This document shows positions 23,526-31,712 of a DNA stretch of 36,731 bases, one piece after another (position 1 is the stretch's first letter; each line of letters starts with the position of its first letter). Where the stretch lies: the NCBI RefSeq assembly GCF_946222985.1, contig NZ_CAMIFY010000026.1, positions 1 through 36,731 of the forward strand. Reading direction: 5' to 3'. The DNA comes from an uncultured Corynebacterium sp. (GTDB lineage Bacteria; Actinomycetota; Actinomycetes; Mycobacteriales; Mycobacteriaceae). The position numbers and the translations under genes are program-made. The notes under the pieces are model-generated. The model saw only the letters and a list, made by a program, of their open reading frames with translations, did no database searches and was not told the DNA's origin.

Positions 23526-23532
23526 GCCGACC

Positions 23533-24111
23533 ATGAGCAGCACCAACTCCGACGACGCCGCGACCACCCCGAAGAAGCTCGCCACCGGTTCCATCCCGGC
23601 CGGCGACGCCGACGTCGTCGCGGCCTTGCTCGACGGCGAATTCACCGTCGCCGAACTCGACGAGGCCCTCGACGCCTACGACGGCACCGGCATGGACCGG
23701 TGCCTGACCGCCGCCATGGAACTGCGGGCCCTGCTCCACGAGCACGGCTGGTTCTTCCTCCCGGAATCGGGTCTCGACGAGTTCCTGCTGTTCCCCTCCG
23801 ATCCGGCGTTCCTCGACGGTGCGCCGACGGTGTCCTTCGGCGTCGAATGGCCGACGAACCCGATCACGGGCCTGCCGCGGGCCATCCACGACGTCAGCGT
23901 CTCCGCGCCGCTGCCGGGCAACCCGGAGGAGGCCACCGCCATCCGGTTCCGCAGCGTCGCGGACTTCGCGCCCTACGCCGCCGCGGTGAAGAACCCGGAT
24001 CCCGCCACCTGGCCGGAAGAGATCCAGGGACGCCGATTCAACCCCGACGACGAGATCCGCGCCTACGCCGAGCAGCTCAGCGCGAAGGGCGGAGCCGCGG
24101 AATCGTCGTGA
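23533..24111 (+). CDS. Conserved-looking protein of unknown function
   Basis: 192 aa, soluble and acidic, with no membrane segment or signal. The N-terminus (SSTNSDDAATTPKK) looks disordered; the body has alternating segments such as GDADVVAALLDGEFTVAELD, RALLHEHGWFFLPESGLDEF and RFRSVADFAPYAAAVKNPDP. I do not recognise a family. It sits divergent from the cupin gene (130 bp between starts) and 61 bp before prfC on the same strand, with prfC having its own promoter-like element. Codon use and a leaderless promoter support a real gene. Confidence 0.78.
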   Translation: MSSTNSDDAATTPKKLATGSIPAGDADVVAALLDGEFTVAELDEALDAYDGTGMDRCLTAAMELRALLHEHGWFFLPESGLDEFLLFPSDPAFLDGAPTVSFGVEWPTNPITGLPRAIHDVSVSAPLPGNPEEATAIRFRSVADFAPYAAAVKNPDPATWPEEIQGRRFNPDDEIRAYAEQLSAKGGAAESS

Positions 24112-24122
24112 AGCACGACGGC

Positions 24123-24128
24123 TATCCT
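24123..24128 (+). promoter_or_regulatory. -10 box of prfC promoter
   Basis: TATCCT, about 45 nt before the prfC start, leaving a short leader that contains the AAAGGA ribosome-binding site. Confidence 0.5.
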
Positions 24129-24172
24129 GGTCACCCGCACACCCCCACCTGCACTCCCCCGCAAAGGATCCC

Positions 24173-25819
24173 ATGAGCACCCTCGCCGATGAGGCCGCAC
24201 GCCGACGCACGTTCGCGGTCATCGCGCACCCCGACGCCGGCAAGTCCACGCTGACCGAGGCGCTGGCGCTGCACGCCCACGTCATCAGCGAAGCGGGCGC
24301 GGTGCACGGCAAGGCCGGCCGCAAGTCGACCGTCTCCGACTGGATGGACATGGAGAAGGACCGCGGCATCTCCATCGCGTCGTCGGCGCTGCAGTTCGAG
24401 TACGCCCCGGAGAACCATTCCGGCGAGCCGTACATGATCAACCTGGTCGACACCCCCGGCCACGCCGACTTTTCCGAGGACACCTACCGCGTGCTCACCG
24501 CCGTCGACGCCGCGGTGATGCTCGTCGACGGCGCCAAGGGCCTCGAGCCGCAGACGCTGAAGCTGTTCCGCGTGTGCAAGTCCAACGGCATCCCCATCGT
24601 CACGGTGATCAACAAGTGGGACCGCCCGGGCAAGGCTCCGCTGGAGCTGATGGACGAGATCGTCGCCGAGATCGGCCTGCAGCCCACCCCGCTGTACTGG
24701 CCGGTCGGCGAGGCCGGCGATTTCCGGGGGCTGCTGCGCCGCGGCGCCGACGGCGAGGCGGAGGAGTTCGTCCGCTTCGAGCGCACCGCCGGTGGCTCGA
24801 CGATCGCCTCGGAGACGCACCTGAGCCCCGACGAGGCCGCCGCCGAGCAGGGCGAGACGTGGGAGACGGCCGCCGAGGAGTCGGAGCTGCTCTCCGCCGA
24901 CGGCGCCGACCACGACCAGGAGATGTACCTGTCCGGCGACACGTCCCCGGTGATCTTCGCCTCGGCGATGCTCAACTGGGGCGTCCACCAGATCCTCGAC
25001 ACGCTGTGCGAGCTGGCCCCGGCGCCGGCGGCCCGCGAATCGGATCCGGCGGCGATCGAGGCGGCGGCGGCCGGCGGCCACGGCGTCATCGACGAGGTGC
25101 GCGAGCCCGAGGACGACTTCGCGGGCGTCGTGTTCAAGGTCCAGGCCGGCATGGACACCCATCACCGCGACAAGCTCGCATTCATGCGGGTCGTCTCCGG
25201 CGAGTTCGACCGCGGCATGCAGGTAACGCACGCGCAGACCGGCAGGAGCTTTTCGACGAAGTACGCGCTGACCGTGTTCGGCCGCACCCGCTCGACCGTG
25301 GAGACCGCCTACCCGGGTGACATCGTCGGTCTGGTCAACGCGGGCGCGTTGGCGCCGGGCGACACGATCTACTCGGGCCGCAAGGTGCAGTTCACGCCGA
25401 TGCCGCAGTTCGCGCCGGAGCATTTCCGCACGCTGCGCGCGAAGTCGCTGGGCAAGTACAAGCAGTTCCGCAAGGCCATCGAGCAGCTCGACGCCGAGGG
25501 CGTGGTGCAGGTCCTGCGCAACGACGCCCGCGGCGACGCCGCGCCGGTCATGGCCGCCGTCGGTCCGATGCAGTTCGAGGTCATGCAGGCCCGGATGCAG
25601 GTCGAGTACAACGTCGAAACCGTCGCCGACCCGATCCCCTACACCGTCGCCCGCCGCACCGACGCGGCCACGGCGCCGGCGTTGGCCAAGCAGCGCGGCG
25701 TGGAGATCTTCACCCGCACCGACGGCGCGCTCATCGCGCTGTTCGGCGACAAGTGGAAGCTGCAGTTCATCGAGAAGGAGCACCCGGAGTTCACTCTGGA
25801 GACCCTCGTCGCCGATTAG
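24173..25819 (+). CDS. prfC: Peptide chain release factor 3
   Basis: 548 aa. GTPase that removes RF1/RF2 from the ribosome after termination. G1 is AHPDAGKSTLTE (~residues 17-28), followed by the RF3-type KSTVSDWMDMEKDRGISIAS, G3 DTPGHADFSEDTYR and G4 NKWDR. Domains II and III follow: FAGVVFKVQAGMDTHHRDKL, AFMRVVSGEFDRGMQVTHAQ and the C-terminal VGPMQFEVMQARMQVEYNVE. The length is slightly above the usual ~530, because of acidic insertions around residues 195-265. The stop codon overlaps that of the convergent MOSC gene by 4 bases. Confidence 0.97.
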   Translation: MSTLADEAARRRTFAVIAHPDAGKSTLTEALALHAHVISEAGAVHGKAGRKSTVSDWMDMEKDRGISIASSALQFEYAPENHSGEPYMINLVDTPGHADFSEDTYRVLTAVDAAVMLVDGAKGLEPQTLKLFRVCKSNGIPIVTVINKWDRPGKAPLELMDEIVAEIGLQPTPLYWPVGEAGDFRGLLRRGADGEAEEFVRFERTAGGSTIASETHLSPDEAAAEQGETWETAAEESELLSADGADHDQEMYLSGDTSPVIFASAMLNWGVHQILDTLCELAPAPAARESDPAAIEAAAAGGHGVIDEVREPEDDFAGVVFKVQAGMDTHHRDKLAFMRVVSGEFDRGMQVTHAQTGRSFSTKYALTVFGRTRSTVETAYPGDIVGLVNAGALAPGDTIYSGRKVQFTPMPQFAPEHFRTLRAKSLGKYKQFRKAIEQLDAEGVVQVLRNDARGDAAPVMAAVGPMQFEVMQARMQVEYNVETVADPIPYTVARRTDAATAPALAKQRGVEIFTRTDGALIALFGDKWKLQFIEKEHPEFTLETLVAD

Positions 25820-26523
25820 TCGGCGGGCCGGTCCCCGATCAGCGCCATCAGGCGTTCGTGGTGCAGCTGGGGCAGGCATTCGGCCGCGACGACGCGGGCC
25901 GCGGCGTCCTTGTCCCCCATCACGGCCCGGAACGCGACGTCGACGGTGATGTCGTGGTCCGGCTCGCCGAGCAGTTCGATGTCGTCGCCCGCGGTGATCC
26001 GCCCGGGTTCGACGACGCGGAAGTACGCGCCGGTGCGCCCCCGGAGGGTGAACTTCTTCATCCACCCCTTCTCGTCCAGCCAGGCGGCGAACGTGCGGCA
26101 CGGTTGGCGCACCACCGACACCTCGAGCTCGGCGGTGCCGATGCGCACCCGCTGGTTGATCTTCAGCGCCTCGAGGTCCAGCCCCACCGTGGTGAGGTTC
26201 TCGCCGAAGTCCCCGTCGGCGAAACCCGCGTCCTTCGAGTCGCCGCCCGGCCCCGCCTCGCGGTCGAGCTCGGCCCACCAGAAGTCCAGTTCCTCGCGGG
26301 CGAACGCGTAGACGGCCTTTTGTGCTCCGCCGTGATGGGCGGAATCGCCGATGACGTCGCCGACCACCCCGGAACCGTCGCCGTAATCGGGGCCGGGCGC
26401 GAAGACGTCGATGTGCGGTGCCGATCGCTTGTCGATGCCGCTGACCCGGTCCGCCCCTCCCGGATCCGCTTGCGACACGGCGACGTTGACGGAAGAGACG
26501 CGAGCGGCGGATGAGTCGACCAT
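25816..26523 (-). CDS. MOSC-domain protein (YiiM-like)
   Basis: 235 aa. MOSC domains resemble the molybdenum-cofactor sulfurase C-terminus and handle Moco-bound sulfur or N-hydroxylated substrates. Typical YiiM-type features are HHGGAQKAVYAFAREELDFW, FGENLTTVGLDLEALKINQR, the conserved Cys in VVRQPCRTFAAW, and RGRTGAYFRVVEPGRITAGD, with a C-terminal 3-alpha segment. The ATG at 26523 is preferred over 26574 because a TAGGAT box lies 7 nt upstream (leaderless). Three 17-bp repeats at 25-bp spacing lie behind the promoter. Confidence 0.9.
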   Translation of the reverse strand: MVDSSAARVSSVNVAVSQADPGGADRVSGIDKRSAPHIDVFAPGPDYGDGSGVVGDVIGDSAHHGGAQKAVYAFAREELDFWWAELDREAGPGGDSKDAGFADGDFGENLTTVGLDLEALKINQRVRIGTAELEVSVVRQPCRTFAAWLDEKGWMKKFTLRGRTGAYFRVVEPGRITAGDDIELLGEPDHDITVDVAFRAVMGDKDAAARVVAAECLPQLHHERLMALIGDRPAD

Positions 26524-26530
26524 GCGCGCG

Positions 26531-26536
26531 ATCCTA
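26531..26536 (-). promoter_or_regulatory. -10 box of leaderless MOSC-gene promoter
   Basis: TAGGAT on the minus strand, 7 nt before the ATG at 26523. Confidence 0.6.
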
Positions 26537-26542
26537 CGTCGC

Positions 26543-26609
26543 CCATCGCCGGTCGTGGCTCGGACCTCCGTCACCGGTCATGGCGTCGCCGCCCGTCACC
26601 GGTCGTGGC
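26543..26609. repeat. Three 17-bp direct repeats at exact 25-bp period
   Basis: CCATCGCCGGTCGTGGC (26543), CCGTCACCGGTCATGGC (26568) and CCGTCACCGGTCGTGGC (26593). The first two lie upstream of the MOSC -10 box; the third covers the last codons and stop of the small membrane protein gene. Confidence 0.75.
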
Positions 26610-26919
26610 GGCGGCACCGGCGCCCCAACCGACCCTCCGTCGTCCGGAGCAGGGGGTTGAGCAGCAGCGCCACCACGGTCATCGCGCAGAACGCGAGCAC
26701 CCAGATCAGCGCCATCACCGGCACGGCGAACACGAGCATCCACGGCAGGAACCGCACCGCGTCATCGACGCCGACGCCCGCGGCGACGGCGATCCACGCC
26801 ACCGCCACGCACACGAGCAGCTTCACGGGGCTGAACGTCGAGCGGGAGTTCGCGAAGTCGCGGCCATCATCGACGGCCTCGCGCCACCACGAAGGCCGGT
26901 TTCCGCGCTGGCCCCTCAT
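26596..26919 (-). CDS. Small two-to-three-helix membrane protein, function unknown
   Basis: 107 aa. Basic N-terminus (MRGQRGNRPSWWREAVDDGR), then hydrophobic segments VKLLVCVAVAWIAVAAGVGV and FLPWMLVFAVPVMALIWVLA continuing to AFCAMTVVALLLNPLL, and a basic C-terminal tail (RLGRRCRRHDR). The ATG at 26919 has GGAG nearby; a longer frame from 27066 overlaps the upstream gene and is rejected. It starts 25 bp after the nucleosidase gene on the same strand, so both are probably co-transcribed. I do not recognise a family. Confidence 0.7.
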   Translation of the reverse strand: MRGQRGNRPSWWREAVDDGRDFANSRSTFSPVKLLVCVAVAWIAVAAGVGVDDAVRFLPWMLVFAVPVMALIWVLAFCAMTVVALLLNPLLRTTEGRLGRRCRRHDR

Positions 26920-26944
26920 CGGGAGGCTCCGCCCGCATGCCGTG

Positions 26945-27637
26945 TCACGCTCCGGCCCCATCCCGTCCGAACCGTCCGCCGAGGTGTTCCCCCAGCACCC
27001 GAGAGCACGCCTCCACGCCCGCCGACCACAGCTCGCCGGCGGACTCGTCGGCCGGATCGGAAACAAGCTTGATCAGCTCCACCGGCACGCCGAAGCGCCG
27101 CGCGACCCACGCGATGGCGTAGCCCTCCATGTCCACGAGGTCGGCGAATTCCGCCAGGCGTGCACGGGTCGCCGAGTCCTCCACGAACAGGTCGCCGGTG
27201 GCCAGGACCGTGCTTTGCGACGACCCGTCCCCGGCCTCGCCGGGAACGGCCAGGTCGATTGCCGGATACGCGTCGGCGCCCGCCAGCCGCCGCACCGCCG
27301 AATGCGAAAAATCGTGGAGGAGCACACGGGAGATGCGGTGCACTCCGGAATGGGAAGGGTCGGACGGATGGTTGGCCGGGTGGTCGGCCGGGTGGTCGGC
27401 CGGGTGGTCGGCCGGAGCGTCGTGAAGCGAACCCGCGGTGCCCACGTTGAGCACCGTCGTCGGCAGCGGACTCCGGGCCAGCGTCTCCGTCAGCGCCGCC
27501 GTGGCGTTGATGCGGCCGATGCCGGTGAGAAGCACCGGCGCGTCGACGCCGAGGTGCTCGGCCTCCTCGCGGGTGGCGACGACGATCAGCGGAGCCTCCG
27601 GATCGACGGGCGCGAGCAAGTGGGGAACGGTGATCAT
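26945..27637 (-). CDS. MTA/SAH nucleosidase-like nucleoside phosphorylase family protein
   Basis: 230 aa. The PNP/UDP phosphorylase fold is suggested by PVLLTGIGRINATAALTETL (like GxGxxNA), VLNVGTAGSLHDA, the ribose-binding DLVDMEGYAIAWVARRFGVP and the catalytic Asp region IKLVSDPADESAGE. Likely splits adenine or a related base from methylthioadenosine, S-adenosylhomocysteine or a similar nucleoside; the exact substrate is open. A HPAD tetrapeptide repeat encoded by 12-bp tandem repeats is inserted in the loop after GTAGSLHDA. The ATG at 27637 lies 6 nt after a TAACCT box (leaderless). Confidence 0.8.
   Translation of the reverse strand: MITVPHLLAPVDPEAPLIVVATREEAEHLGVDAPVLLTGIGRINATAALTETLARSPLPTTVLNVGTAGSLHDAPADHPADHPADHPANHPSDPSHSGVHRISRVLLHDFSHSAVRRLAGADAYPAIDLAVPGEAGDGSSQSTVLATGDLFVEDSATRARLAEFADLVDMEGYAIAWVARRFGVPVELIKLVSDPADESAGELWSAGVEACSRVLGEHLGGRFGRDGAGA
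27212..27222 (+). repeat. Copy 4 of the 11-mer GCTTTGCGACG
   Basis: Inside the nucleosidase gene on its non-coding strand; the complement encodes part of SSQSTV, the same SQST context as copy 2 in the permease gene. Confidence 0.6.
27369..27416 (-). repeat. Four 12-bp tandem repeats inside the nucleosidase gene
   Basis: Plus-strand unit TGGTCGGCCGGG; the first unit differs by one base (TGGTTGGCCGGG) and the last ends in A. Translated on the minus strand as repeats of ADHP/ANHP. Confidence 0.85.
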
Positions 27638-27643
27638 GGGGCC

Positions 27644-27649
27644 AGGTTA
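27644..27649 (-). promoter_or_regulatory. -10 box of leaderless nucleosidase promoter
   Basis: TAACCT on the minus strand, 6 nt before the ATG at 27637. Confidence 0.6.
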
Positions 27650-27678
27650 GCGGTGACCTGGGCTGCACACATCGATCG

Positions 27679-27707
27679 TTGACGGGGTGCCCGCGCGTCC
27701 GTATGTT
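27679..27707 (+). promoter_or_regulatory. Aldehyde dehydrogenase promoter (-35/-10)
   Basis: TTGACG (27679-27684) and TATGTT (27702-27707) with a 17-bp spacer: the most canonical sigma-A-type promoter in the window. It gives a leader of about 115 nt before the ATG at 27829. Confidence 0.6.
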
Positions 27708-27828
27708 CGGCCAGGAACGCAAGAATGTGGCGCCCGTCACTTTTTGCGCGGTGACGGCGACGGCCCCGCACATGCGCGGAGGCACCCGCCGATCATCCGT
27801 CAAAGCCACGCAACCAGGAGGAACACCA

Positions 27829-29352
27829 ATGACCACGTACGCGCACCCCGGATCCGACGGCGCGAAGATGACCTTCGAGCCCCGCTACGGAAATTGGATC
27901 GGAGGCGGGTTCCAGGACCCGGTCGGCGACAAGTACTTCGAGGTCATCTCCCCCGTCACCGGTGAGGTGTTCACCGAGGTCGCCCGCTCCGACGAGCGCG
28001 ACGTGGAAAAGGCCCTCGACGCCGCCCACGCCGCGGCGCCCGCGTGGGGCACGACGTCGCCGGCCGATCGCGCGAAGGTGCTCAACAAGATCGCCGACCG
28101 CATGGAGGAGCACCTCGAGGAAATCGCGGTCGCCGAGACGTGGGACAACGGCAAGCCGATCCGCGAGTGCCTCGCCGCCGACATTCCCCTGGCCATCGAT
28201 CACTTCCGCTACTTCGCCGCCGCGGCGCGCACGCAGGAGGGCCGCCTGTCGCAGATCGAGGAAGACCTGGTGGCGTACCACTTCCACGAGCCCCTCGGCG
28301 TCGTCGGCCAGATCATTCCCTGGAACTTCCCCATCCTCATGGCCACGTGGAAGCTCGCCCCGGCGCTGGCGGCGGGCAACTGCATCGTGCTCAAGCCGGC
28401 GGAGCAGACCCCGGCGTCGATCCTGCACCTGGTCAGCCTCATCGGCGATCTGCTTCCCGACGGCGTGCTCAACGTCATCAACGGCTTCGGCGAAGAGGCC
28501 GGCGCCGCGTTGTCGGGCTCCGATCGCATCTCGAAGGTGGCGTTCACCGGCGAGACCACGACCGGCTCGACGATCATGAAGGCCGCCGCCGACAACCTCG
28601 TGCCCGTCACCCTGGAGCTCGGCGGCAAGTCCCCGAACCTGTTCTTCGAGGACATCATGGACGCCGACGATTCGTTCCGCGAGAAGGCCGTCGAGGGCTT
28701 CGCCATGTTCGCCCTCAACCAGGGCGAGGTGTGCACCTGCCCGTCGCGCGCGCTCGTCCACGAGTCCATCGCCAACGAATTCGTCCAGCTGGGCATCGAG
28801 CGGGTGTCGAAGATCCGCCGCGGCGACCCGCTGGACACCGAGACGATGGTCGGCGCCCAGGCGTCGCAGGAGCAGATGGACAAGATCCTCAAGTACATCG
28901 AGATCGGCAAGAGCGAGGGCGCGAAGCTGGAGCTCGGCGGCGGCCAGGCCAAGCTCGAGGGCAACCTGTCCGGCGGCTACTACATCGAGCCGACCATCTT
29001 CTCCGGCGTCAACGACATGCGCCTGTTCCAGGAGGAGATCTTCGGGCCCGTGCTCGGCGTGACCACCTTCTCGTCGATGGACGAGGCCGTGAAGATCGCC
29101 AACGACACCATGTTCGGCCTCGGCGCGGGCGTGTGGTCGCGGTCGAACAACAACGTCTACAAGGCCGGCCGCGCCATCCAGGCCGGTCGCGTGTGGTGCA
29201 ACTCGTACCACGCCTACCCGGCGCACGCGGCGTTCGGCGGTTACAAGAAGTCCGGCATCGGCCGCGAGAACCACCTGATGATGCTCTCGCACTACCAGCA
29301 GACCAAGAACCTTCTGGTCAGCTACTCCACCGACCCGACGGGCCTGTTCTAG
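27829..29352 (+). CDS. NAD(P)-dependent aldehyde dehydrogenase
   Basis: 507 aa. Oxidises an aldehyde (acetaldehyde is typical of this subgroup) to the acid. Visible: GVVGQIIPWNFPILMATWKL cofactor region, KPAEQTPASIL, VAFTGETTTGSTIM, the general base Glu in VTLELGGKSPNLFFEDIMDA and the nucleophile in NQGEVCTCPSRALVHES (Cys302, followed by Cys304), EIFGPVLGVTTF and FGGYKKSGIGREN near the end. The ECTCPSR-type active site resembles E. coli AldB and the corynebacterial acetaldehyde dehydrogenase. AGGAGGAA (27817-27824) fixes the ATG at 27829; an in-frame ATG at 27679 is rejected. Monocistronic. Confidence 0.96.
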   Translation: MTTYAHPGSDGAKMTFEPRYGNWIGGGFQDPVGDKYFEVISPVTGEVFTEVARSDERDVEKALDAAHAAAPAWGTTSPADRAKVLNKIADRMEEHLEEIAVAETWDNGKPIRECLAADIPLAIDHFRYFAAAARTQEGRLSQIEEDLVAYHFHEPLGVVGQIIPWNFPILMATWKLAPALAAGNCIVLKPAEQTPASILHLVSLIGDLLPDGVLNVINGFGEEAGAALSGSDRISKVAFTGETTTGSTIMKAAADNLVPVTLELGGKSPNLFFEDIMDADDSFREKAVEGFAMFALNQGEVCTCPSRALVHESIANEFVQLGIERVSKIRRGDPLDTETMVGAQASQEQMDKILKYIEIGKSEGAKLELGGGQAKLEGNLSGGYYIEPTIFSGVNDMRLFQEEIFGPVLGVTTFSSMDEAVKIANDTMFGLGAGVWSRSNNNVYKAGRAIQAGRVWCNSYHAYPAHAAFGGYKKSGIGRENHLMMLSHYQQTKNLLVSYSTDPTGLF

Positions 29353-29423
29353 GCCACGTCACGCGCAGCCCGGGCCTACGCGGCACCGGGCCCGCCGACT
29401 CCCACGCCCCGCGCCCCCGTCCG

Positions 29424-29429
29424 TAGGAT
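29424..29429 (+). promoter_or_regulatory. -10 box of leaderless promoter
   Basis: TAGGAT, 6 nt before the GTG at 29436. Confidence 0.6.
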
Positions 29430-29435
29430 GGGGGC

Positions 29436-30158
29436 GTGAATTTCCGACCCGACAATTCCCGTTCCGCACGCGCGTCCCACGCCGAACAGCGCGCCCGCCT
29501 GCTCGTGCAGGAGGTGCTGGACCGCGACGAGCGTCTCCGCTCGAAGTTGTCGTCGCCGGACGTCGACCCGTGGGAGCACCGTTTCATCGCCGACGATTCC
29601 ATCGCCGAGGGCCCCATCGCCCATTGGCGCGAGGAGGTCGGTCGCGCCCGTCGTCTGCTGCGCCGCTACGACATCCAGGCGGGCTACCGCGAGAAGATGC
29701 GCGACATGGAGCGCCGCATCGACGCGATGCTGCATTTGGCCGAGCATCTGGAGGAGAGCTGGGACGCCGCGGCGGCGGCCTCGAAGCGGCTTTCCGACGC
29801 CGAGGCCCGCGACGCCGAGGCCTTCGCCCGGGAGCGCGACCGTCAGACGGATGCGGCCGCCGCCAAGCGGCGTCGCGACGACAAGCGCGAGGAACTGCGC
29901 CGCAGGGCCGAGCACCTGGCCACCGACGCCCTGGACCGCACGCGCGAGGCCGGCGGCGAGGTGTTCCGCAAGTCCCTCGATGCGGGGCGCGACGCCCTGG
30001 AGAAGCTGCCCGGTCTGACCAATTGGCCACTGTCGCGGCCCGGCCGAAAGGGCCGGGGCACCGACAACGACGCCCGTGAGGTCCGCCGGGCCGAGGCGCG
30101 CGACCTGCGCCATCAGCCGCCCCTGCCCGAAGACGATTTCAAGGACGACGCCAAGTGA
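29436..30158 (+). CDS. Charged coiled-coil protein of unknown function
   Basis: 240 aa, rich in Arg, Ala, Asp and Glu, no membrane segment. Residues ~75-165 look like a long helical coiled coil (REKMRDMERRIDAMLHLAEH then LEESWDAAAAASKRLSDAEA and RDRQTDAAAAKRRRDDKREE). The GTG start at 29436 is supported by a -10 box 6 nt upstream. The stop overlaps the GTG start of the HAD phosphatase gene (GTGA), so the two are translationally coupled. I do not recognise a family. Confidence 0.82.
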   Translation: MNFRPDNSRSARASHAEQRARLLVQEVLDRDERLRSKLSSPDVDPWEHRFIADDSIAEGPIAHWREEVGRARRLLRRYDIQAGYREKMRDMERRIDAMLHLAEHLEESWDAAAAASKRLSDAEARDAEAFARERDRQTDAAAAKRRRDDKREELRRRAEHLATDALDRTREAGGEVFRKSLDAGRDALEKLPGLTNWPLSRPGRKGRGTDNDAREVRRAEARDLRHQPPLPEDDFKDDAK

Positions 30159-31018
30159 GCTCCGATTTCCCCGCCGCCCCCGCCGATCTGCGCCTGGTGG
30201 TGGTGGACATGGACGGCACGCTCCTCGACGAAGACGGCCGCATGCCCGCCGAACTGCCGCGCCTGCTCGATCGCCTGGCCGCGGCCGACGTGACCTTCGC
30301 GCCCGCGTCGGGGCGCCAGTACGCGACGCTGCGCGACATGTTCGGCGACGTGCGCACCGAATCGGGGGTCGGCGTCGACTCCTTCATCGCCGAAAACGGC
30401 AACGTGGTGGTGCTCGACGGCGAGATGACCTCCGCCGACGGCATGGATCCGGGCCTGGTCGACGAGGTCATCGACGCCGTGCGCGCCGCGCGCGCCGAGG
30501 GCATGCCGATGGGCCTGATCGTCTGCCACCCCGAGTGCGCCCACGTCGAGATCGACGAACCGGGGTTCACCGACGAAGCGTCCAAGTACTACCACTCGCG
30601 TCGACTCGTCGACGATTTGCACGAAGTCAACGAGGGCGCGATCAAGCTGGCCATCTTCGACTCGCGCGGCACCGAGAAGATCGCGGCGCCGATGATGCGC
30701 GACCTGCTCGGCGATCGCCTCGAGGTCGCCGTCTCCGGCGCCTGCTGGGTGGACATGATGGTGCCCGGCCGGCACAAGGGCCTGGCCGTCGCCGCCCTGC
30801 AGGAGCGCCTGGGCGTGACCCCTGCGCAGACCGCGGTCTTCGGCGATTACCTCAACGACCTGCAGATGATGTCGGCCGGCGAGATGTCCTTCGCGATGGC
30901 CAACGCCCATCCCGACGTGCGGGCGGCCTCGAATTATCGGGCGCCGTCCAATGCCGAGGCCGGGGTCGTCGTCACGCTCGATCGGCTGCTCGACGAGGCC
31001 GCGGCCTCCGACGCCTGA
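30155..31018 (+). CDS. HAD-superfamily hydrolase (Cof type)
   Basis: 287 aa. Predicted sugar-phosphate or similar small-molecule phosphatase. Motif I is VVVDMDGTLLDEDG with nucleophile Asp18 and acid Asp20; motif II/cap entry APASGRQYATLRDMFG; conserved Lys in PGRHKGLAVAAL; motif IV FGDYLNDLQMMSAGEMSFAM then ANAHPDVRAAS. Cof-type C2 cap between. Starts with GTG in a GTGA overlap with the coiled-coil gene. Its 3' end overlaps convergent pnuX by 85 bp. Confidence 0.93.
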   Translation: MSSDFPAAPADLRLVVVDMDGTLLDEDGRMPAELPRLLDRLAAADVTFAPASGRQYATLRDMFGDVRTESGVGVDSFIAENGNVVVLDGEMTSADGMDPGLVDEVIDAVRAARAEGMPMGLIVCHPECAHVEIDEPGFTDEASKYYHSRRLVDDLHEVNEGAIKLAIFDSRGTEKIAAPMMRDLLGDRLEVAVSGACWVDMMVPGRHKGLAVAALQERLGVTPAQTAVFGDYLNDLQMMSAGEMSFAMANAHPDVRAASNYRAPSNAEAGVVVTLDRLLDEAAASDA

Positions 31019-31701
31019 CGCTGCACGCGCAGCCACGTGACGAAGCCCCAGGTGACGAACCCGGCGTAGAACAGGTACAGCGCCGCCGACGGGTAGTAGC
31101 CGCCGAAGAAGAGCAGGGGCACGCCGACGACGTCGACGGCGATCCAGATCAGCCAGAACTCGGTCCAGCCCTTCGCCATGCCCCACGTGGCCAGCAGCGA
31201 ACCGACGAAGATCCACGCGTCGGCCCACGGCCCCCAGGAGCCCAGGGCCTCGAAGATCTTCGCGCACACGATGGTGCCGCCGACGGCGATGGCCAGCATC
31301 GTCAGCCGTTCGCGGCCGGTGGCCCAGCGCGGCATGACGGCGGCGTCGGAGGCCGAGGCATCCGCGGAGCCGTCACCGTGGGCGGCGGCGGCCAGGCGAC
31401 GCGTCCGCGTCCACCGCCACCAGCCGTAGACGCTGACTATCAGGAACATCACCTGCCGACCGGCCTGGCCGTAGAGATCCAGGTCCTGCGGGGTGTGGAA
31501 CACGCCGCCGAGGAACACGGTGAACAACAGGATGTTGCCGGCGATGCCCACCGGCCAGGCCCACACCAGGCGGCGCATCCCCAAATACGCCGAACCGAGC
31601 CCGAAAAGATTGCCGACGATCTCGCGCACCAGAATCGGCACGCCCCCGATGGTCAACTGCGCCGTCAGAAAACCGACGAGCGCGGACATGACTGAATCCA
31701 C
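30934..31701 (-). CDS. pnuX: PnuC-family vitamin transporter, probably riboflavin (PnuX/RibM type)
   Basis: 255 aa, about seven membrane helices. PnuC-family features: REIVGNLFGLGSAYLGMRRL, WPVGIAGNILLFTVFLGGVF, VYGWWRWTRTRR and TEFWLIWIAVDVVGVPLLFF. PnuC itself carries nicotinamide riboside, but the FMN riboswitch directly upstream identifies the cargo as riboflavin, as known for corynebacterial PnuX/RibM. The GTG at 31701 lies 7 nt after AAGGAG. A Ser/Thr/Ala tail (SEAAASSSSRSSVTTTPASA) is antisense to the HAD gene end. Confidence 0.92.
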   Translation of the reverse strand: MDSVMSALVGFLTAQLTIGGVPILVREIVGNLFGLGSAYLGMRRLVWAWPVGIAGNILLFTVFLGGVFHTPQDLDLYGQAGRQVMFLIVSVYGWWRWTRTRRLAAAAHGDGSADASASDAAVMPRWATGRERLTMLAIAVGGTIVCAKIFEALGSWGPWADAWIFVGSLLATWGMAKGWTEFWLIWIAVDVVGVPLLFFGGYYPSAALYLFYAGFVTWGFVTWLRVQRQASEAAASSSSRSSVTTTPASALDGAR

Positions 31702-31712
31702 GATGAAACTCC

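Noticed and set aside
27361..27420. Repeat array near 27369 as a CRISPR or insertion remnant
   Set aside because: Units are contiguous without spacers and stay in frame with the nucleosidase gene.
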